This document shows, in pieces, positions 35,216 through 46,357 of a DNA stretch of 64,000 nucleotides. The position numbers and the translations under genes were made by a program. How positions within the stretch are numbered: position 1 is the stretch's first letter; every line of letters starts with the position of its first letter. The notes below the pieces were generated by a model. It made no database searches, had not been told where the DNA came from, and was given only the letters and a program-made list of their open reading frames with translations. The DNA is from Haberlea rhodopensis (Eukaryota > Streptophyta > Magnoliopsida > Lamiales > Gesneriaceae): NCBI GenBank assembly GCA_907163345.1, contig CAJQUN010000014.1, positions 2,666,001 to 2,730,000 on the forward strand. The letters are read 5' to 3'.

Positions 35216-37554
35216 TGTGAGACCCCGTTATGTTAAACATATTATAAGGTGCAATTAAGAGAACTAACCATACTTAATTAGAATGTTAAGTCGTGTTGAT
35301 ATCCTGAGCTTAAGTTACAATACCAAAAGTTCAAAAGTAATTTTTCATATTCCTAGCAATAGGTACAATTCATAGCTTTACTCTACCACTTGTAGAAACT
35401 ACTCAAAATAAATCTCTTTTCTGCTAATCCCATAGCACTTCTTAAGGCTCAACGTATCAACCCCGACCCTGATTCTCCGTATCAAATGCACCTACAAAGA
35501 CAACCCCCAACACATGAGCACATAGCTATTCATATACAACACAATATGAATACATAAAGCGTAAATGCATAAATTATAAATACAAAGCACTTCCTGTATT
35601 TCCAAGCATTTACAACACCCATTGGTTGTCCCTGTACCATAACTCCTAATAAACACATTATATGAAATTATGGATCCTTTAATAATATCATGACATATCA
35701 CCTCTTTCTTCACACAGTTTTTTGAGTCATATATCAATAGTTATTTTAATGCTTCATCGCTTCATAATCTCAAAAACAAGCGGTATCTCATCCTCGCTTC
35801 TTCGTACAAGCGGTATCTCATCCTCGCTTAGTACGGTATACCCCGCCTCCATGTGCAAGCGAGCCTCCCCCCTCCCGCTCCACATTTTTAGCGGTCAAGC
35901 GTAAGCATTAAAATCTACACTGTGATCTCTCTTGACTCGTGGAATACACCTCTTTATTCCAAATCACAATATGCAACAACAATGCATAATATGCAACAAC
36001 AATGCATAATAACATGTATCATACTCTTAATGCATCACATTGCATTCATCATGTGTCAAATAGACAAACATAAAGTACATGTTACCGTTGGGATGCCCGT
36101 ACGTCGCTTACGTACCTTTCCAAAATGTAGTATGTTGCGGGACTCTATCCCCTGCGTTGTGTAGCTATCTGTGAAGGCTCTACACCAGTGTACAACACAA
36201 TATTAGATGCCAATTTATAGTCCAAAATCAAAAATTCAACAAAATATCATTTTTTTCATAATTCTGCCTCTGGCGATCGATCGCTACCTCGAGGCGATCG
36301 ATCGCCAGACTTCACTGGCCCATGGCGATCGATCGCGCCATTCATGGCGATCGATCGCCTGTCTTTGATTTTGGCTACTGGCCTTCGGCGATCGATCGCC
36401 ACATGCTCTGTGCGCGATATTTTCCAGAATTCTCTAACACTGATTTTCATACCCTTCGATCTAACATGTAAAACATACAACATGCTCAAACAATATGCTA
36501 GCAGCTATAATACACTACCCTGAGTGTATTCATATAAAATATATACCCCAAACGCAAACCCACATGCATTAAAATTGCCCATTTACATCAGTACTCAACC
36601 AACTTTTCTGAAAAACAGAGCATTGTCTTCCTGCCCAGATTTTCGAGTACCCACTTGCAAGCAATTAAATCTACCACATAAGTCATGAAGTTTGCTCGAA
36701 TAAAAACGCCAAGGGCTTCACGAAACTACCATGTATGTACTCAAACCAAAGGTTTACCAAAAGCCTAGCTAACATGCATGATAACACCTTCACAATTTCA
36801 CTCCCATCCCATATTTTCCAGAAAAACAGGGCACACACTTTACCCAGATTTTCGAACACTATACTTTACATGCTTAAATTCTTCACATAAAATATGTATC
36901 ATGCTCAAGGAAAAATACTGGAAGCTTCATAACAACACCATGTAAGCATTTAAATCGAAGGTTTTAAGAAACCTAAGTTAATATGCCATTTTTTACACCA
37001 ACAAAAGCATGAACTTAAACAACTTAAATTCAAAACCAGAACATGGTTTCTCACCCTTCTTTGCTCCGATTTTTGGAAGGCTTCAAGGCAATAAAAATGG
37101 TTGGACTCCTTCCTATCTTGCTCAGCAAGTGTTGGACGAATTTTGGGAGAGAAAGGGTGGGATTTCAGACATGGAAAGGTGGAGTGGGAGATGGGACAAG
37201 TGGTATGGGTGAGCAGCTGGCAGCAGGGTATGGGTCAAGGGGGTGGTTGGGTGGTGGGTTATGTGATGTGTTATGTTTTGGTCCCGGTATTTAGCACGAT
37301 GTATTAAAATATCCTCACATGATATTTATAATATTTTCTCAATAAAATATTTCAACTCCCGTTTAAACATGCTTCACCAAAGCAAATAACACACACCCCA
37401 AATAATCATGCCACAACCCCAAAGTCCCAACATATAACACATGCACCCTGACATGCATTTCCCAATATTATTAATTCAACACAAAGAATTAATACCATAA
37501 TTTTCACAAATGATTAATGTTTAAATAACACCTAATCATTTCGGGGATTTCACA
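35216..37554. mobile_element. Solo LTR of a Gypsy-type (Tekay/Del-like) element
   Basis: 2,339 bp starting TGTGAGACCCCG and ending CGGGGATTTCACA (TG...CA with inverted ends). A 5-bp duplication, CCCTG, lies at 35211-35215 and 37555-37559. No internal coding region is present, so this is a solo LTR left by LTR-LTR recombination. The large size and the TGTGA-CCCCG ends resemble plant Ty3 chromoviruses; that assignment is inferred. It contains the palindrome cluster at 36272-36400, a direct repeat of GCGGTATCTCATCCTCGCTT near 35779 and 35810, and two copies of ATATGCAACAACAATGCATA near 35970. Confidence 0.87.
36272..36400. repeat. Five GGCGATCGATCGCC-type palindromes in the solo LTR
   Basis: Copies start at 36272, 36293, 36324, 36346 and 36387. 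Three are the full GGCGATCGATCGCC; those at 36272 and 36324 differ only in the last base. Spacings are 21, 31, 22 and 41 bp, echoing the 22/41 spacing in the hAT leader at 1474-1613. Confidence 0.9.
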
Positions 37555-38542
37555 CCCTGAAAAATTGTGTTTGCTCAAGAAATCTTGTATGGTCTAAAGC
37601 AATCTCCTAGGCAATGGAATAAGAAGTTTGATGAGTGCATGATTTCCTTAAAATTTAAAAGAAGCTCTTATGATCATTGCTTGTATTTTAAGGATAAAAT
37701 ATATGTGTCTATATTCCTGTTGATTTATGTGGATGATATCTTAATTGCTAGTCCCTGTTTGAAATCAACTGAGCATGTTAAGAAATGTCGAAGTGAAAAA
37801 TTTGGCATGAAATTCTTAGGAGATGCTGGAAGAATATTAGGTATGGATATTGTGAGAGATAGGAAGATGTCAACTATCTACTTGAACCAAACTTCTTATG
37901 TTGAAAATATTTTGAAGAAATTTTCTATGTTTGATGCTAAGCCTGTTATTGTGCCATTAGCTGTTCACTTTGTGTTGAGTAAAGCTCAATGTCCAAAATT
38001 TGATTTTGACTTTGATTCTATGAAGAATGTGCCTTATTCAAATGATATAAGATATGTTATGTATTTGATGGTTAGTACTTGGCATGATATAGCTTATGTT
38101 GTTAGTTGCTTAAGTAGGTTTTTGCCTAACCCTAGCATGTTGCATTGGAATGCTGTTAAATGGCTGTTGTCTGTAGTTGTTAAACTCAAAGGTTATGCGT
38201 TTAATCATGCTGATAAGTGTACAAAGTGTTTGTCCCTTAGTAAGTTTCAATCATATTTAAAAATTTTAAAATTTGATACTGGTGATTGATGCATGTTTAG
38301 TCCCCTGGTTAGTGTTTTATAACCTGCTGTGTGCTCGCCATAGAACTGTTACCCTGGTTACTTTCCCACTTTAACTTGTTGTGTGCTTGCTATTGTTTTC
38401 TTTGTCTTTACTTTGTGTTTTGACAGGAACTTGGTCCACACAATTACTTTGTGTATTGTGGGACCATAAGGCGATGATAATGTCTGCTTGTATGTTTTCC
38501 TTACGTCTGAAGATAAATCTGTATTGGGCCAATGTGGAGATT

Positions 38543-39113
38543 TGTTGGGTATTGTGGCCCAATTAGTTAAGCCCATCATTAGTCCCTTATTTAACCTAAA
38601 CTAATCCCTAAGTCTGAAAAAAAACGCCTCTCTCACGTTTTTTGTTTGTCTCCCACCCTTGAACTCAGATTTCTCTCACATTTCCGTCTGAACTTTTGCT
38701 GGTGATTCCCGGTTGGGACTTTGTGTCCCGTTCGTTCCTTGTCCAAGTGCTGTGTGTGCTTGGTGGTGGTTTTCTGTCAGAGTTCTTTATGCACTTGGGT
38801 TCAGCGGGTTAAGCGTGTAGTCGTTTGGTTAGCTTTGTGCTCCGGTGAGACGGCAGATTCACGGTGGTACGGTGGTTCAGTGTGGTGCGGTGGTTCTCAA
38901 CGGTGGTTCTGTTCGGGCAGGAGTGTGGTGTTGGGTGTTGCATTCACCTTCCGGTCTTTACCTAGGTTTCTCTCGGTGACGTAGATTGGGAAAAACAGCA
39001 GATTTGAGCCTGACTCGATATCCTTTTGAGTTTACTATTATTTTTGTATTGTGTGTATTTGTATTTGTTTTGCAGGTACACACGACGATGCCAATGTGGA
39101 TACCCTCCTAACA
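38543..39113 (+). repeat. 3' LTR of the Copia element
   Basis: 571 bp beginning TGTTGGGTATTG and ending CCCTCCTAACA, with the inverted TGTTGGG/CCTAACA ends and preceding purine tract expected of a Copia 3' LTR. There is no second copy in the window for comparison. Confidence 0.7.
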
Positions 39114-40082
39114 TATATGATAAACTTAAATATAAGGAAAGGAACTTCTAATTTGATGTGAGTTTATTAAAGTTATATTCTATAATTGATATTAGACTAA
39201 ATCTTCCATTTATGATTCTCATGTATTCCTCAATTATTAGGAGGAAAAATATTATCGAGCAATAGTTGTATTGTTCTATTATAATTAGATATAGTTTTAT
39301 CAAAGCGTAAACGGTTGATTCTACAAATTTTAGGTCGGTGATTTTTTGGGAATGGATTATCGGAGAACAATAATTGTTCATATTGCAGGTGTGAAAATAT
39401 GTTGTTTAGGCTAATGATTGGTTTAAGAAATTTAAATTATACAATCACTATCAGTTATTTTGGTGAAATGATAAACATTCTATATTATATTTTGTTTAGA
39501 TGATTCTCACTGGAAAATATCTACATGCAATTATTGCAATATTTTTTTTTGAAAATGTTACGGCCTAAATCCAAATTCCTTTTATGAAGAAACTAAATTT
39601 AAATTCATTTCATCACCTACTACAAATGAAACTCATCAGTTTTTTGTTCATTCAAATGTTTGGTCAAAATTTGATTTCACCAATTTATTATGACCAAACT
39701 CATTTGAAAAAGGATCACTACGGGACTCTAACACAAGTCTTCCCTAACGGATAGTGAGCTTTTACCAAACGAGATAAGCCAAAAGCTCATATAATTTCTA
39801 ATTCTTACATATTTCAAATGAAATTATAATATCATACTCTCTCATGCAAAAAAATTATTAAGGTTTGCCCACAAATCTCGATTAAAAATCTCCGATATTC
39901 ATGAGATTGTAGAAGTAAAACCAATCAATTTGGAAGAATTTAAACTTCAAGAAACAATGGTCTACAAAACATGAACTCCCTCGTCCACTTTACAACCATG
40001 CATCCTCAACAAAAACACAACATCCCCTATCACTCCGCTGATTTTCCATTCCTGATTCGTTCGTCTTTTTAAGAAAAGACGA
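39114..40082. other. Promoter region of the C2-domain gene
   Basis: AT-rich DNA between the Copia 3' LTR and the C2 gene. No other gene or repeat recognised. Confidence 0.45.
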
Positions 40083-41252
40083 ATGAATCCGACGATCCCA
40101 ACCCCGACGGCCTGTTCAACCGTGACATCCTCATCCGTCTCCTCCCAAATACCGCCACCCACCCCTTCAAACATACTCGAGGTCAGCTTGATATCGGCTC
40201 AAGACCTGGCCGCCATCACGAAATCCATGCGAACGTATGCAACGACATGGATCCACCCGAACCGTAAGCTCACCACCCGAACCGATCAAAATGGCCACAC
40301 AAACCCTACTTGGAACGACAAGTTCTCATTCCGTGTTGACAATGAGCTCCTCATGTCGGAAAAAGTGAGCCTGACCGTGGAAATCTACACGGTTTCGTGG
40401 TTCCGCGATGTCTTGGTGGGCACAGTTCAGGTTCTAATCAACGATCTCATCACCCCATCGGCTCGAATGTCGCAAAACCACCCGAAAAACACGCGTTTTG
40501 TTGCCCTACAAGTCCGCCGACCATCCGGCAGCCCACAGGGCATACTCAACATGGGAATCGCCCTACTTGACAACACAATGAGAAGCATGCCATTAAACAA
40601 CTATCCAAGCGATGCAATACCGGAAAAACTGAATCCTCTCAGCCTGCAACAGCATAAAAATGAATATGGGGAAGAACAACATAGAGAACTTACTTCAAGA
40701 ATCCAACTGTGGCGTTCATTAAGCGTGGGGTCTGAGGTTAACAACGAGGATTTTCCATTAAAGCCCGGACCCTTGAACAATGGATCAATATGCAATGGTT
40801 CCACCGTAAATGGGTCCGAAGCATGTTCTGATATCGGCCCATCTGCTTCAATCGTGGCAGCTGAGTTAGCCAAGAAGTCGCAGCCACCATTAAATCCCAA
40901 GAAAGTGCATAGAACTGCACAAGATATTGAGGAAACAGGCAGCTCCATTCTCGAGGACTTAACAATTGAAGAAGCAAAAGCGAAAGGGTATAGATTTACT
41001 TCAAGAAGAGAAAGATGGAGGAAGGAAATGAATCCAGATGAAAAGAATGATGTAGATAATGATTTTGATCGGTCCGATAATAGCATCAGACATTCACGTA
41101 GGAATTCGGATGGAGGACTCTTTTCGTGTTTTGGGAATGCGTATGGGATCGAGTTCACTATCGTGTGCGGGGCGAGTAATAATGCGAGTAGTAAGAAACT
41201 CATTGATAGCAAGAGTAGAAAGAAGAGATCAAGTGAGGCCAATTCAGCTTAG
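40083..41252 (+). CDS. C2-domain protein (SRC2-like plant family)
   Basis: A single 389-aa exon. A Thr/Pro/Ser-rich start precedes a C2 domain at about residues 28-150: SNILEVSLISAQDLAAITKS, then WNDKFSFRVDNELL and VGTVQVLINDLI. The domain is followed by a long, polar, probably disordered region. The C-terminus has a compact hydrophobic motif, LFSCFGNAYGIEFTIVCG, and a basic tail (KSRKKRSSEAN). C2 domains bind membranes, often through calcium. Plant SRC2-like proteins are small membrane-associated factors in stress responses; the specific role of this one is not evident. I see fewer acidic loop residues than in strong calcium binders, so calcium dependence is doubtful. The start gives a complete domain. 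Confidence 0.88.
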   Translation: MNPTIPTPTACSTVTSSSVSSQIPPPTPSNILEVSLISAQDLAAITKSMRTYATTWIHPNRKLTTRTDQNGHTNPTWNDKFSFRVDNELLMSEKVSLTVEIYTVSWFRDVLVGTVQVLINDLITPSARMSQNHPKNTRFVALQVRRPSGSPQGILNMGIALLDNTMRSMPLNNYPSDAIPEKLNPLSLQQHKNEYGEEQHRELTSRIQLWRSLSVGSEVNNEDFPLKPGPLNNGSICNGSTVNGSEACSDIGPSASIVAAELAKKSQPPLNPKKVHRTAQDIEETGSSILEDLTIEEAKAKGYRFTSRRERWRKEMNPDEKNDVDNDFDRSDNSIRHSRRNSDGGLFSCFGNAYGIEFTIVCGASNNASSKKLIDSKSRKKRSSEANSA

Positions 41253-42180
41253 CTCATTGATTATCAGGGACGGACGCAGCTAAGGGGTGCAGACGTAGCA
41301 GTCGATTTGGCCACACCAAGTTCGCCTTCTTTTTCTACGACTTTGCTCATATGTTTTCATATTATTATAGTGTTCCCTATTGTTTAAAGTCTATTCATTT
41401 GCATTTTTTTCCTGAAAGTTTGAATTTTTTTTTTTTTAAATTGTTGTTTACTAGTGGTTGAATCTACCTTTTATAAACAGAGTAGACAGTTTAATAAAGT
41501 TCGAGTCTTGGACTTTCTTGTCTTCTATTTTGCACTTTTTTTACAAGTCAATTTTATATAAACTAAACATTAAGGGGCGCTAAAAATCTCAGTTTACAAT
41601 AATCTAGATTACACTCGTAATAGAGCAAGACTCTACTTGCAATCATGTGATTTATCTAGGTGTGGTTGACATGCTATTGCGTCAACACGGGTTTACCCAA
41701 TGTGCATCATAATGATAACGGTTGCGGGTTCATCGTCATAAAAAAAAACTTTGCTTGCAATCCAAACCACCAAACAAATACTCAAAAAGAAGCTATACAA
41801 TCATTATTTGAGTAAAAATTGAACCACCCTCCAGTAGCCGAGAACCATTGCCAAGTTTTAGTTTACCTCCTTAAGATGCTGAAATATTTTTCAAACAATA
41901 CAGTGCCTCGACGCATCAAAGATTTTCTCTATTCACCCCAAACTAGTTTGGGATCAAAGCATGACGATCTCTTGCATTTTCCTTTCTAATCTTGAGGCAG
42001 GCACATGTCATTGTTCTCCCAGAAAAAAAAAACAATAAATATGAAAATTCATTATTCAAGAGAAATGGAATGTAATTTAATGGAGACTGTGAATTATGGT
42101 TTCCCAATCTCCATGCAGTAAAAAATTCAAATGGGCTTGAATTATAAACAAAATAAGGCATTTTACTTCCCCCAAATACA
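41253..42180. other. 3' flank of the C2 gene
   Basis: The C2 gene 3' UTR and spacer up to the LINE poly-A end. It includes poly-T and poly-A runs. No gene is seen. Confidence 0.45.
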
Positions 42181-43071
42181 CTTTTTTTTTTTTTTGAAAC
42201 TGAAAGAAACTGGTATTAACCAAGGCTTTGGATGTCTTTAAGTACAACACAACTTAAAAACAACGACTATAATCACAAGAAATAGACAAAGTACCAACAC
42301 CCATTGCATGAGCAGCAAGAGTATGAGCCACAGAACTTGCAGAACGTCGGCAATGAGAAATATGAAAATCAGATTCTGAGTCACAAAATTGGTTAATGAA
42401 GTTAATAATAGAACCATGAGGATGCCAAATAATTTTTTTTTCCTGAAATAGCAACGACCACATTCAACGCATCTGATGCCAATAGGCCATGATGCCAGTT
42501 ATGGAGATGAACGAGGAGAATACCTTCTCTAACAGCCAGAAGCTCAGCAGTAAACGCAGAGAAGATGCAATGGATAATTCTAGTGTGTGTTAGCAACACA
42601 ATACCATAAGCATCCCGAACTACCACACCTATCACATAACAAGCCGATGAAGGCGGGATAGAGGCATCAACGTTGATCTTAACTGAACCCAATGGAGGAG
42701 ATCTCCACCGAAGAAGCCGAGACAGAACAGCCACAGGTGGAGTTAGAACTACCTTTTGTGACCCTAAAAAAGACTCCAACAATCTATTCACGATAAAAGG
42801 TCATTATCGGCACGATGATGAAACGCAATCTGATTTCGAGCCATCCAAGTACTCCAACAACTTACCAAACACCATGACCCATTGCCATAAATCTAGTAAA
42901 GAATATCCACGAAACTTAACAAGTAAAAGCCAAAAACTAGATTAGTTTCGGAACCTTGCGTGCCCCTTTACAAAGCCAAAACGTTTGAAAACAAGTTTCT
43001 GAAACCAGTTTACATTTTGGACATAACAAATCAACAGACACCCCTCGTTTAACTAATTTGACACAAGTGGG
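42181..43071 (-). mobile_element. LINE (L1-type) 3' portion: zinc region, RNase H and poly-A end
   Basis: Read on the minus strand, 43071-42937 encodes the zf-RVT region (TCVKLVKRGVSVDLLCPKCK). 42791-42254 encodes an RNase H-like domain (GSVKINVDAS, FTAELLAVREGILL, then HISHCRRSASSVAHTLAAHA) across a frameshift. The element ends in a run of A on this strand at about 42181-42196, the expected LINE 3' terminus. It continues 5' at 46899-47826, across the Harbinger insertion. Confidence 0.82.
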
Positions 43072-43343
43072 TAAGGCCATCTCCAACCCAAAAGTACATT
43101 TTAGTGTAAGTTTTGCACGTGCAATTTCTGCACCAAACACAAATATAATAAATTTTAAATTTAATAATTAAATCGTTAAAATTTAATCGATAATTCAATT
43201 TAATTAATTAATTTAATACAATTAATCATTTATTTTTTTTATAATAACAAAATATTAATATAAAATATATATTATACATAAATAACTTAGAAACTTGATG
43301 ATAAATATTACAAATTAGACTTGATGGAAAAACATAACATAAT

Positions 43344-44711
43344 TTAATTATTCGAATTACTATATTCATCCCATAAATGATCAATCAATGCATCACGTAA
43401 CGCGATATGAGCTTCTTTATTCTTCATCCGTCTATGCCTGGATAGAAATTGTTGAAATCTTAAATTTTCATCTCCAGCCATTTCTATGTCCGGAGCTGGC
43501 GCTTCCATCGTAGATTGGATTGGTTCATTGAGGTTACGTTCATCTTCGATAATCATATTGTGCATTATGATGCACGCAGTCATTATATCATGCAAATGGT
43601 TTTTCTGCCAAGAACGTGCAGGGGATGCCACTATTGCAAATCGAGATTGAAGAACTCCAAATGCGCGTTCTACGTCTTTTCTACATGATTCTTGTTTCAT
43701 TGCAAAATATTTCTTTTTCGGACCACGTGGATCATGAATAGTTTGCACAATAGTTGACCATTTCGGATATATACTATCAGCTAGATAATAACCTGTATCA
43801 TATTCTCGACCTCCAATAATATAATGTGCTGGAGGAGCAATACCTTGTGTGAGATTCGAAAACAAGCTAGATGCCTCCAATACGTTAATGTCATTGTTGG
43901 ACCCTGGCATACCAAAATATGCATGCCATATCCAGAGATCATAATCGGCGACTGCTTCTAAAATAATGGTAGGAGATCCACTACGACGTGCATATTGTCC
44001 CGCCCAAGTAGTGGGACAATTTTTCCACCTCCAATGCTTACAATCGAGGCTTCCCAACATTCCTGGAAAGCCGCGTTGTTTACCAATATGCAGTAGTCTA
44101 GCGACATCGTTGGCGGTAGGTGAACGTAGATACTGCTCCGCAAACACCTCAACAATAGCACGACAATAACGCTGCATGCATTGAATTGCAGTAGACTCTC
44201 CTATTTTGATATATTCATCGGTAGCGTCCCCTGGAAGAGCATATGCTAACATCCGCATCGCTGCTGTTGTTTTCTGATTAGTTGACAATCCACGTCTACC
44301 AAGGGCATCACTTCGTTGAGTAAAGTAATCATCATGAATTTTTACGGCATCAGTAATACGAATGAATAGATTTCGAGACATTCGAAAACGTCTTCGAAAC
44401 ATTGCTTCATTGTACCTCGGGTTTTCAGAAAAATAATCGTTGAATAGATTATGGTCGGTGAGTTCCCGATCACGATGGATGACGATATGACCAGGAATTG
44501 ACCCTCGATGTGTGGCTTGATAATCTTGTTGATTGGCATATGCATCAAGTAATTGGTTGTTTAAACCAATAAGTCGTACAACATTTTCATCTCTTTGGTT
44601 GATGACCTCTATATCATTTTCAAGATATGTATCTAATTCATTATCACCATCAGATAATAAAGAAGAATTAGAAGACGATTCATATGATGGATCGAAACTA
44701 TTGGAATTCAT
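43344..44711 (-). CDS. PIF/Harbinger DDE transposase
   Basis: An intact 455-aa frame. An acidic N-terminal region is followed by FRRRFRMSRNLFIRI, a predicted helix-turn-helix region, then the DDE nuclease. The catalytic residues are visible: first Asp in GSLDCKHWRWKNCP, second Asp in GMPGSNNDINVL, and Glu in CRKDVERAFGVLQSRF. The end includes IIMHNMIIEDER, typical of this family. It is complete with no frameshift. Family knowledge: the transposase cuts and rejoins the element and needs the ORF1 partner, encoded divergently at 45327. It is a transposon gene, not a host gene. Confidence 0.93.
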   Translation of the reverse strand: MNSNSFDPSYESSSNSSLLSDGDNELDTYLENDIEVINQRDENVVRLIGLNNQLLDAYANQQDYQATHRGSIPGHIVIHRDRELTDHNLFNDYFSENPRYNEAMFRRRFRMSRNLFIRITDAVKIHDDYFTQRSDALGRRGLSTNQKTTAAMRMLAYALPGDATDEYIKIGESTAIQCMQRYCRAIVEVFAEQYLRSPTANDVARLLHIGKQRGFPGMLGSLDCKHWRWKNCPTTWAGQYARRSGSPTIILEAVADYDLWIWHAYFGMPGSNNDINVLEASSLFSNLTQGIAPPAHYIIGGREYDTGYYLADSIYPKWSTIVQTIHDPRGPKKKYFAMKQESCRKDVERAFGVLQSRFAIVASPARSWQKNHLHDIMTACIIMHNMIIEDERNLNEPIQSTMEAPAPDIEMAGDENLRFQQFLSRHRRMKNKEAHIALRDALIDHLWDEYSNSNN

Positions 44712-44794
44712 TTTTTTGTATGCAAATATAATCTAATTCGTTCATAATATAGCATTATTTCAGGATAACATAAGAATCCATTATCTTATTCTTG

Positions 44795-45195
44795 ACCATT
44801 GGATGGATTTCAGTTGATATGGATCGTAGGATTATTATCTTATCATTTAAAAATCTTATCCAATTCATAACCATTGGATTGGATTTCAGTTGATATGAAC
44901 CGTAGGATTATTATCTTATCATCTAAAAATCTTATCTAATTCGCAACCATTAGATTGGATTGCAGTTGATATGGACCGTAGGATTATTATCTTATCATTT
45001 AAAAATCTTATCCAATTCATAACCATTGGATTGGATTTTAGTTAATATGAACCGTAGGATTATTATCTTATCATCTAAAAATCTTATCTAATTCGCAACC
45101 ATTGAATTGGATTGCAGTTGATATGAACCGTAGGATTATTATCTTATCATCTAAAATCTTATCTAATTCATAACCATTGGATTGGATTTCATTCA
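44795..45195. repeat. 75/76-bp tandem array between Harbinger genes
   Basis: Five full units plus a partial one, starting at 44795, 44870, 44946, 45022, 45098 and 45173. Each begins ACCATTGGATTGGATT and includes CCGTAGGATTATTATCTTAT. Alternate units share variants (AATTCATA versus AATTCGCA), suggesting expansion of a 151-bp pair. It occupies the shared promoter of the two transposon genes. Confidence 0.88.
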
Positions 45196-45237
45196 AACTG
45201 GACCTTTGGATTCATATCTCTCTATCTATAATCACTC

Positions 45238-45245
45238 TATAAATA
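45238..45245 (+). promoter_or_regulatory. TATA box of Harbinger ORF1
   Basis: TATAAATA about 82 bp before the ORF1 start codon, at the edge of the tandem array. Confidence 0.6.
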
Positions 45246-45326
45246 ACATTCAACATTCTCCACTTGAACTCACAATTTCAAAAGCATTTATATATCTTTT
45301 ACAATATTGTCTGTGAAATTGCTTCA

Positions 45327-46357
45327 ATGGCTTCAAATTCACGAAGTGCTTCTTATACTAACGAAGAAGACAAACATCTTTGTCATGTCTATCTTGATGT
45401 TTCTCAAAATCCTATTATAGGTATATACCAATCCAAAATTCAATTCTGGACTCGTATCGAGGAACAATACAATACGTCAAAGACATCCATCATGCAACAA
45501 CGAAATAAGAGATCACTACAGTGTCGAATGCAGGCTATACTTCACGACGTTGCCAAATTAAGGGGGTGTATCCGACAAATTGAAAACCTCCATCCAAGTG
45601 GTGCATCAGATCAAGATATTGTGAGTGTTTTAATAAAATCTTTAAATTATTATATTTTTATCGTATCTAATATTAACATTATTTTATTGCACAGCTAATT
45701 CGAGCAAAAGAATTATTGACTCAAGATAAAATATGTAAGAAAGGATTTAAATTTGATCATGTTTGGCCTCTTCTTAAAGATATGGAGAAATTTGCTGACA
45801 ACGTCAATCCTACAACCACAAATTATCAAAGAAGTGTCCATAATTTGGATTCTTCACAATCAGATACACCAACACAGTCTCCCACCGCTGCCTCACCTGG
45901 ATTGTCTGCATTTTCATTAAATTTAAGTGATGAAAATATTGGTGCTACCTCATCAGAAAGACCACTTGGGGTGAAGAAATCCAAATTAAAAAAGAAGAAA
46001 GATGAAACTTACTTGGAGAGGATTGACACAATTAAATGAGAGCAAAAAGAACTTATGGACATATTAAAGCAAGGATCTGTCGATCGTCAACAAAACTACG
46101 AGCTCCAAGTTCTACGATTGCAGCACGAAGAGAAGCGATTTGCATTGGTTGAACTTCGCGAGGAGAATAAAATCTTGCTAGTAGACTTGAACACTATTAA
46201 AGATCCGATTTTGCGTGAGTATTATCAAAATGAGCAGGCAAAAATTTTACGAAAAAGAGCAGAAAAGGAACACAAAGGAGATGATAACGATTTTGCAACA
46301 TATTATGGAAATATAGGAGGAGGATCTGGATCCGGATCTGATCTACCAGATTATTAA
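45327..46357 (+). pseudogene. Harbinger ORF1 (Myb/SANT-like DNA-binding protein), one stop codon
   Basis: Exon 1, 45327-45620, encodes a trihelix/SANT-like region (MASNSRSASYTNEEDKHLCH, then KIQFWTRIEEQYN). A 74-bp GT/AG intron joins in frame to exon 2, 45695-46357: LIRAKELLTQ, a Ser/Thr-rich linker, a lysine patch (SKLKKKK) and a coiled coil (LQVLRLQHEEKRFALVELRE). The total is 318 aa plus stop. A single in-frame TGA at 46037-46039 (codon 213) separates the lysine patch from the coiled coil; the frame is otherwise open to 46357. PIF ORF1 proteins bind the transposon ends and partner the transposase. With the stop, the product would lose its coiled coil. Confidence 0.85.

Larger units (their letters stand above)
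32603..38289 (+). pseudogene. Copia gag-pol remnants
   Basis: The open pieces are: 32603-32887 gag core; 32890-33339 with zinc knuckle CFNCGDPDHFIKDC and protease WLIDSGCSYHMSP; 33336-33572; integrase in 33685-33999 (LHADMWGPSS, IDDFSRKVWVFLM) and 33971-34339 (TPLQNGVAERMN); 34411-35220, linker and RT (KARLVVKGFTQKEGVDFTEI); and 37567-38289, the rest of RT with YVDDILIA. Frame changes separate most pieces, so no polyprotein can be made. The RT break at 35211-37559 is due to the solo LTR: across the single CCCTG site the reading is continuous (IDSKNP before, KLCLLKK after), leading into YGLKQSPRQW apart from one missing base near 37585. Confidence 0.88.
32590..39113 (+). mobile_element. Decayed Ty1/Copia element with 3' LTR, split by a solo LTR
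   Basis: Copia genes occur in order gag, protease, integrase, RT on the plus strand, followed by a polypurine-like AATGTGGAGA and a 3' LTR (38543-39113). No 5' LTR and no gag N-terminus are found, so the 5' end is truncated. The element is interrupted between 35211 and 37559 by a solo LTR with a 5-bp duplication. Most of RNase H is missing after 38160. The coding part is described separately. Confidence 0.88.

Noticed and set aside
36256..37307. Open frames of 60-83 codons inside the solo LTR
   Set aside because: Not longer than expected by chance in a 2.3-kb LTR, and no gag or pol motif.
40601..41242. 213-codon minus-strand frame opposite the C2-domain gene
   Set aside because: Antisense shadow of a coding exon with a clear plus-strand domain.
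41640..41755. SINE-like stretch with GGTTGCGGGTTCATCG and a following A-run
   Set aside because: The A-box region and flanking duplication could not be found; evidence too weak.
44795..45195. CRISPR-like array
   Set aside because: Units are contiguous tandem repeats with no unique spacers, in a plant transposon promoter.
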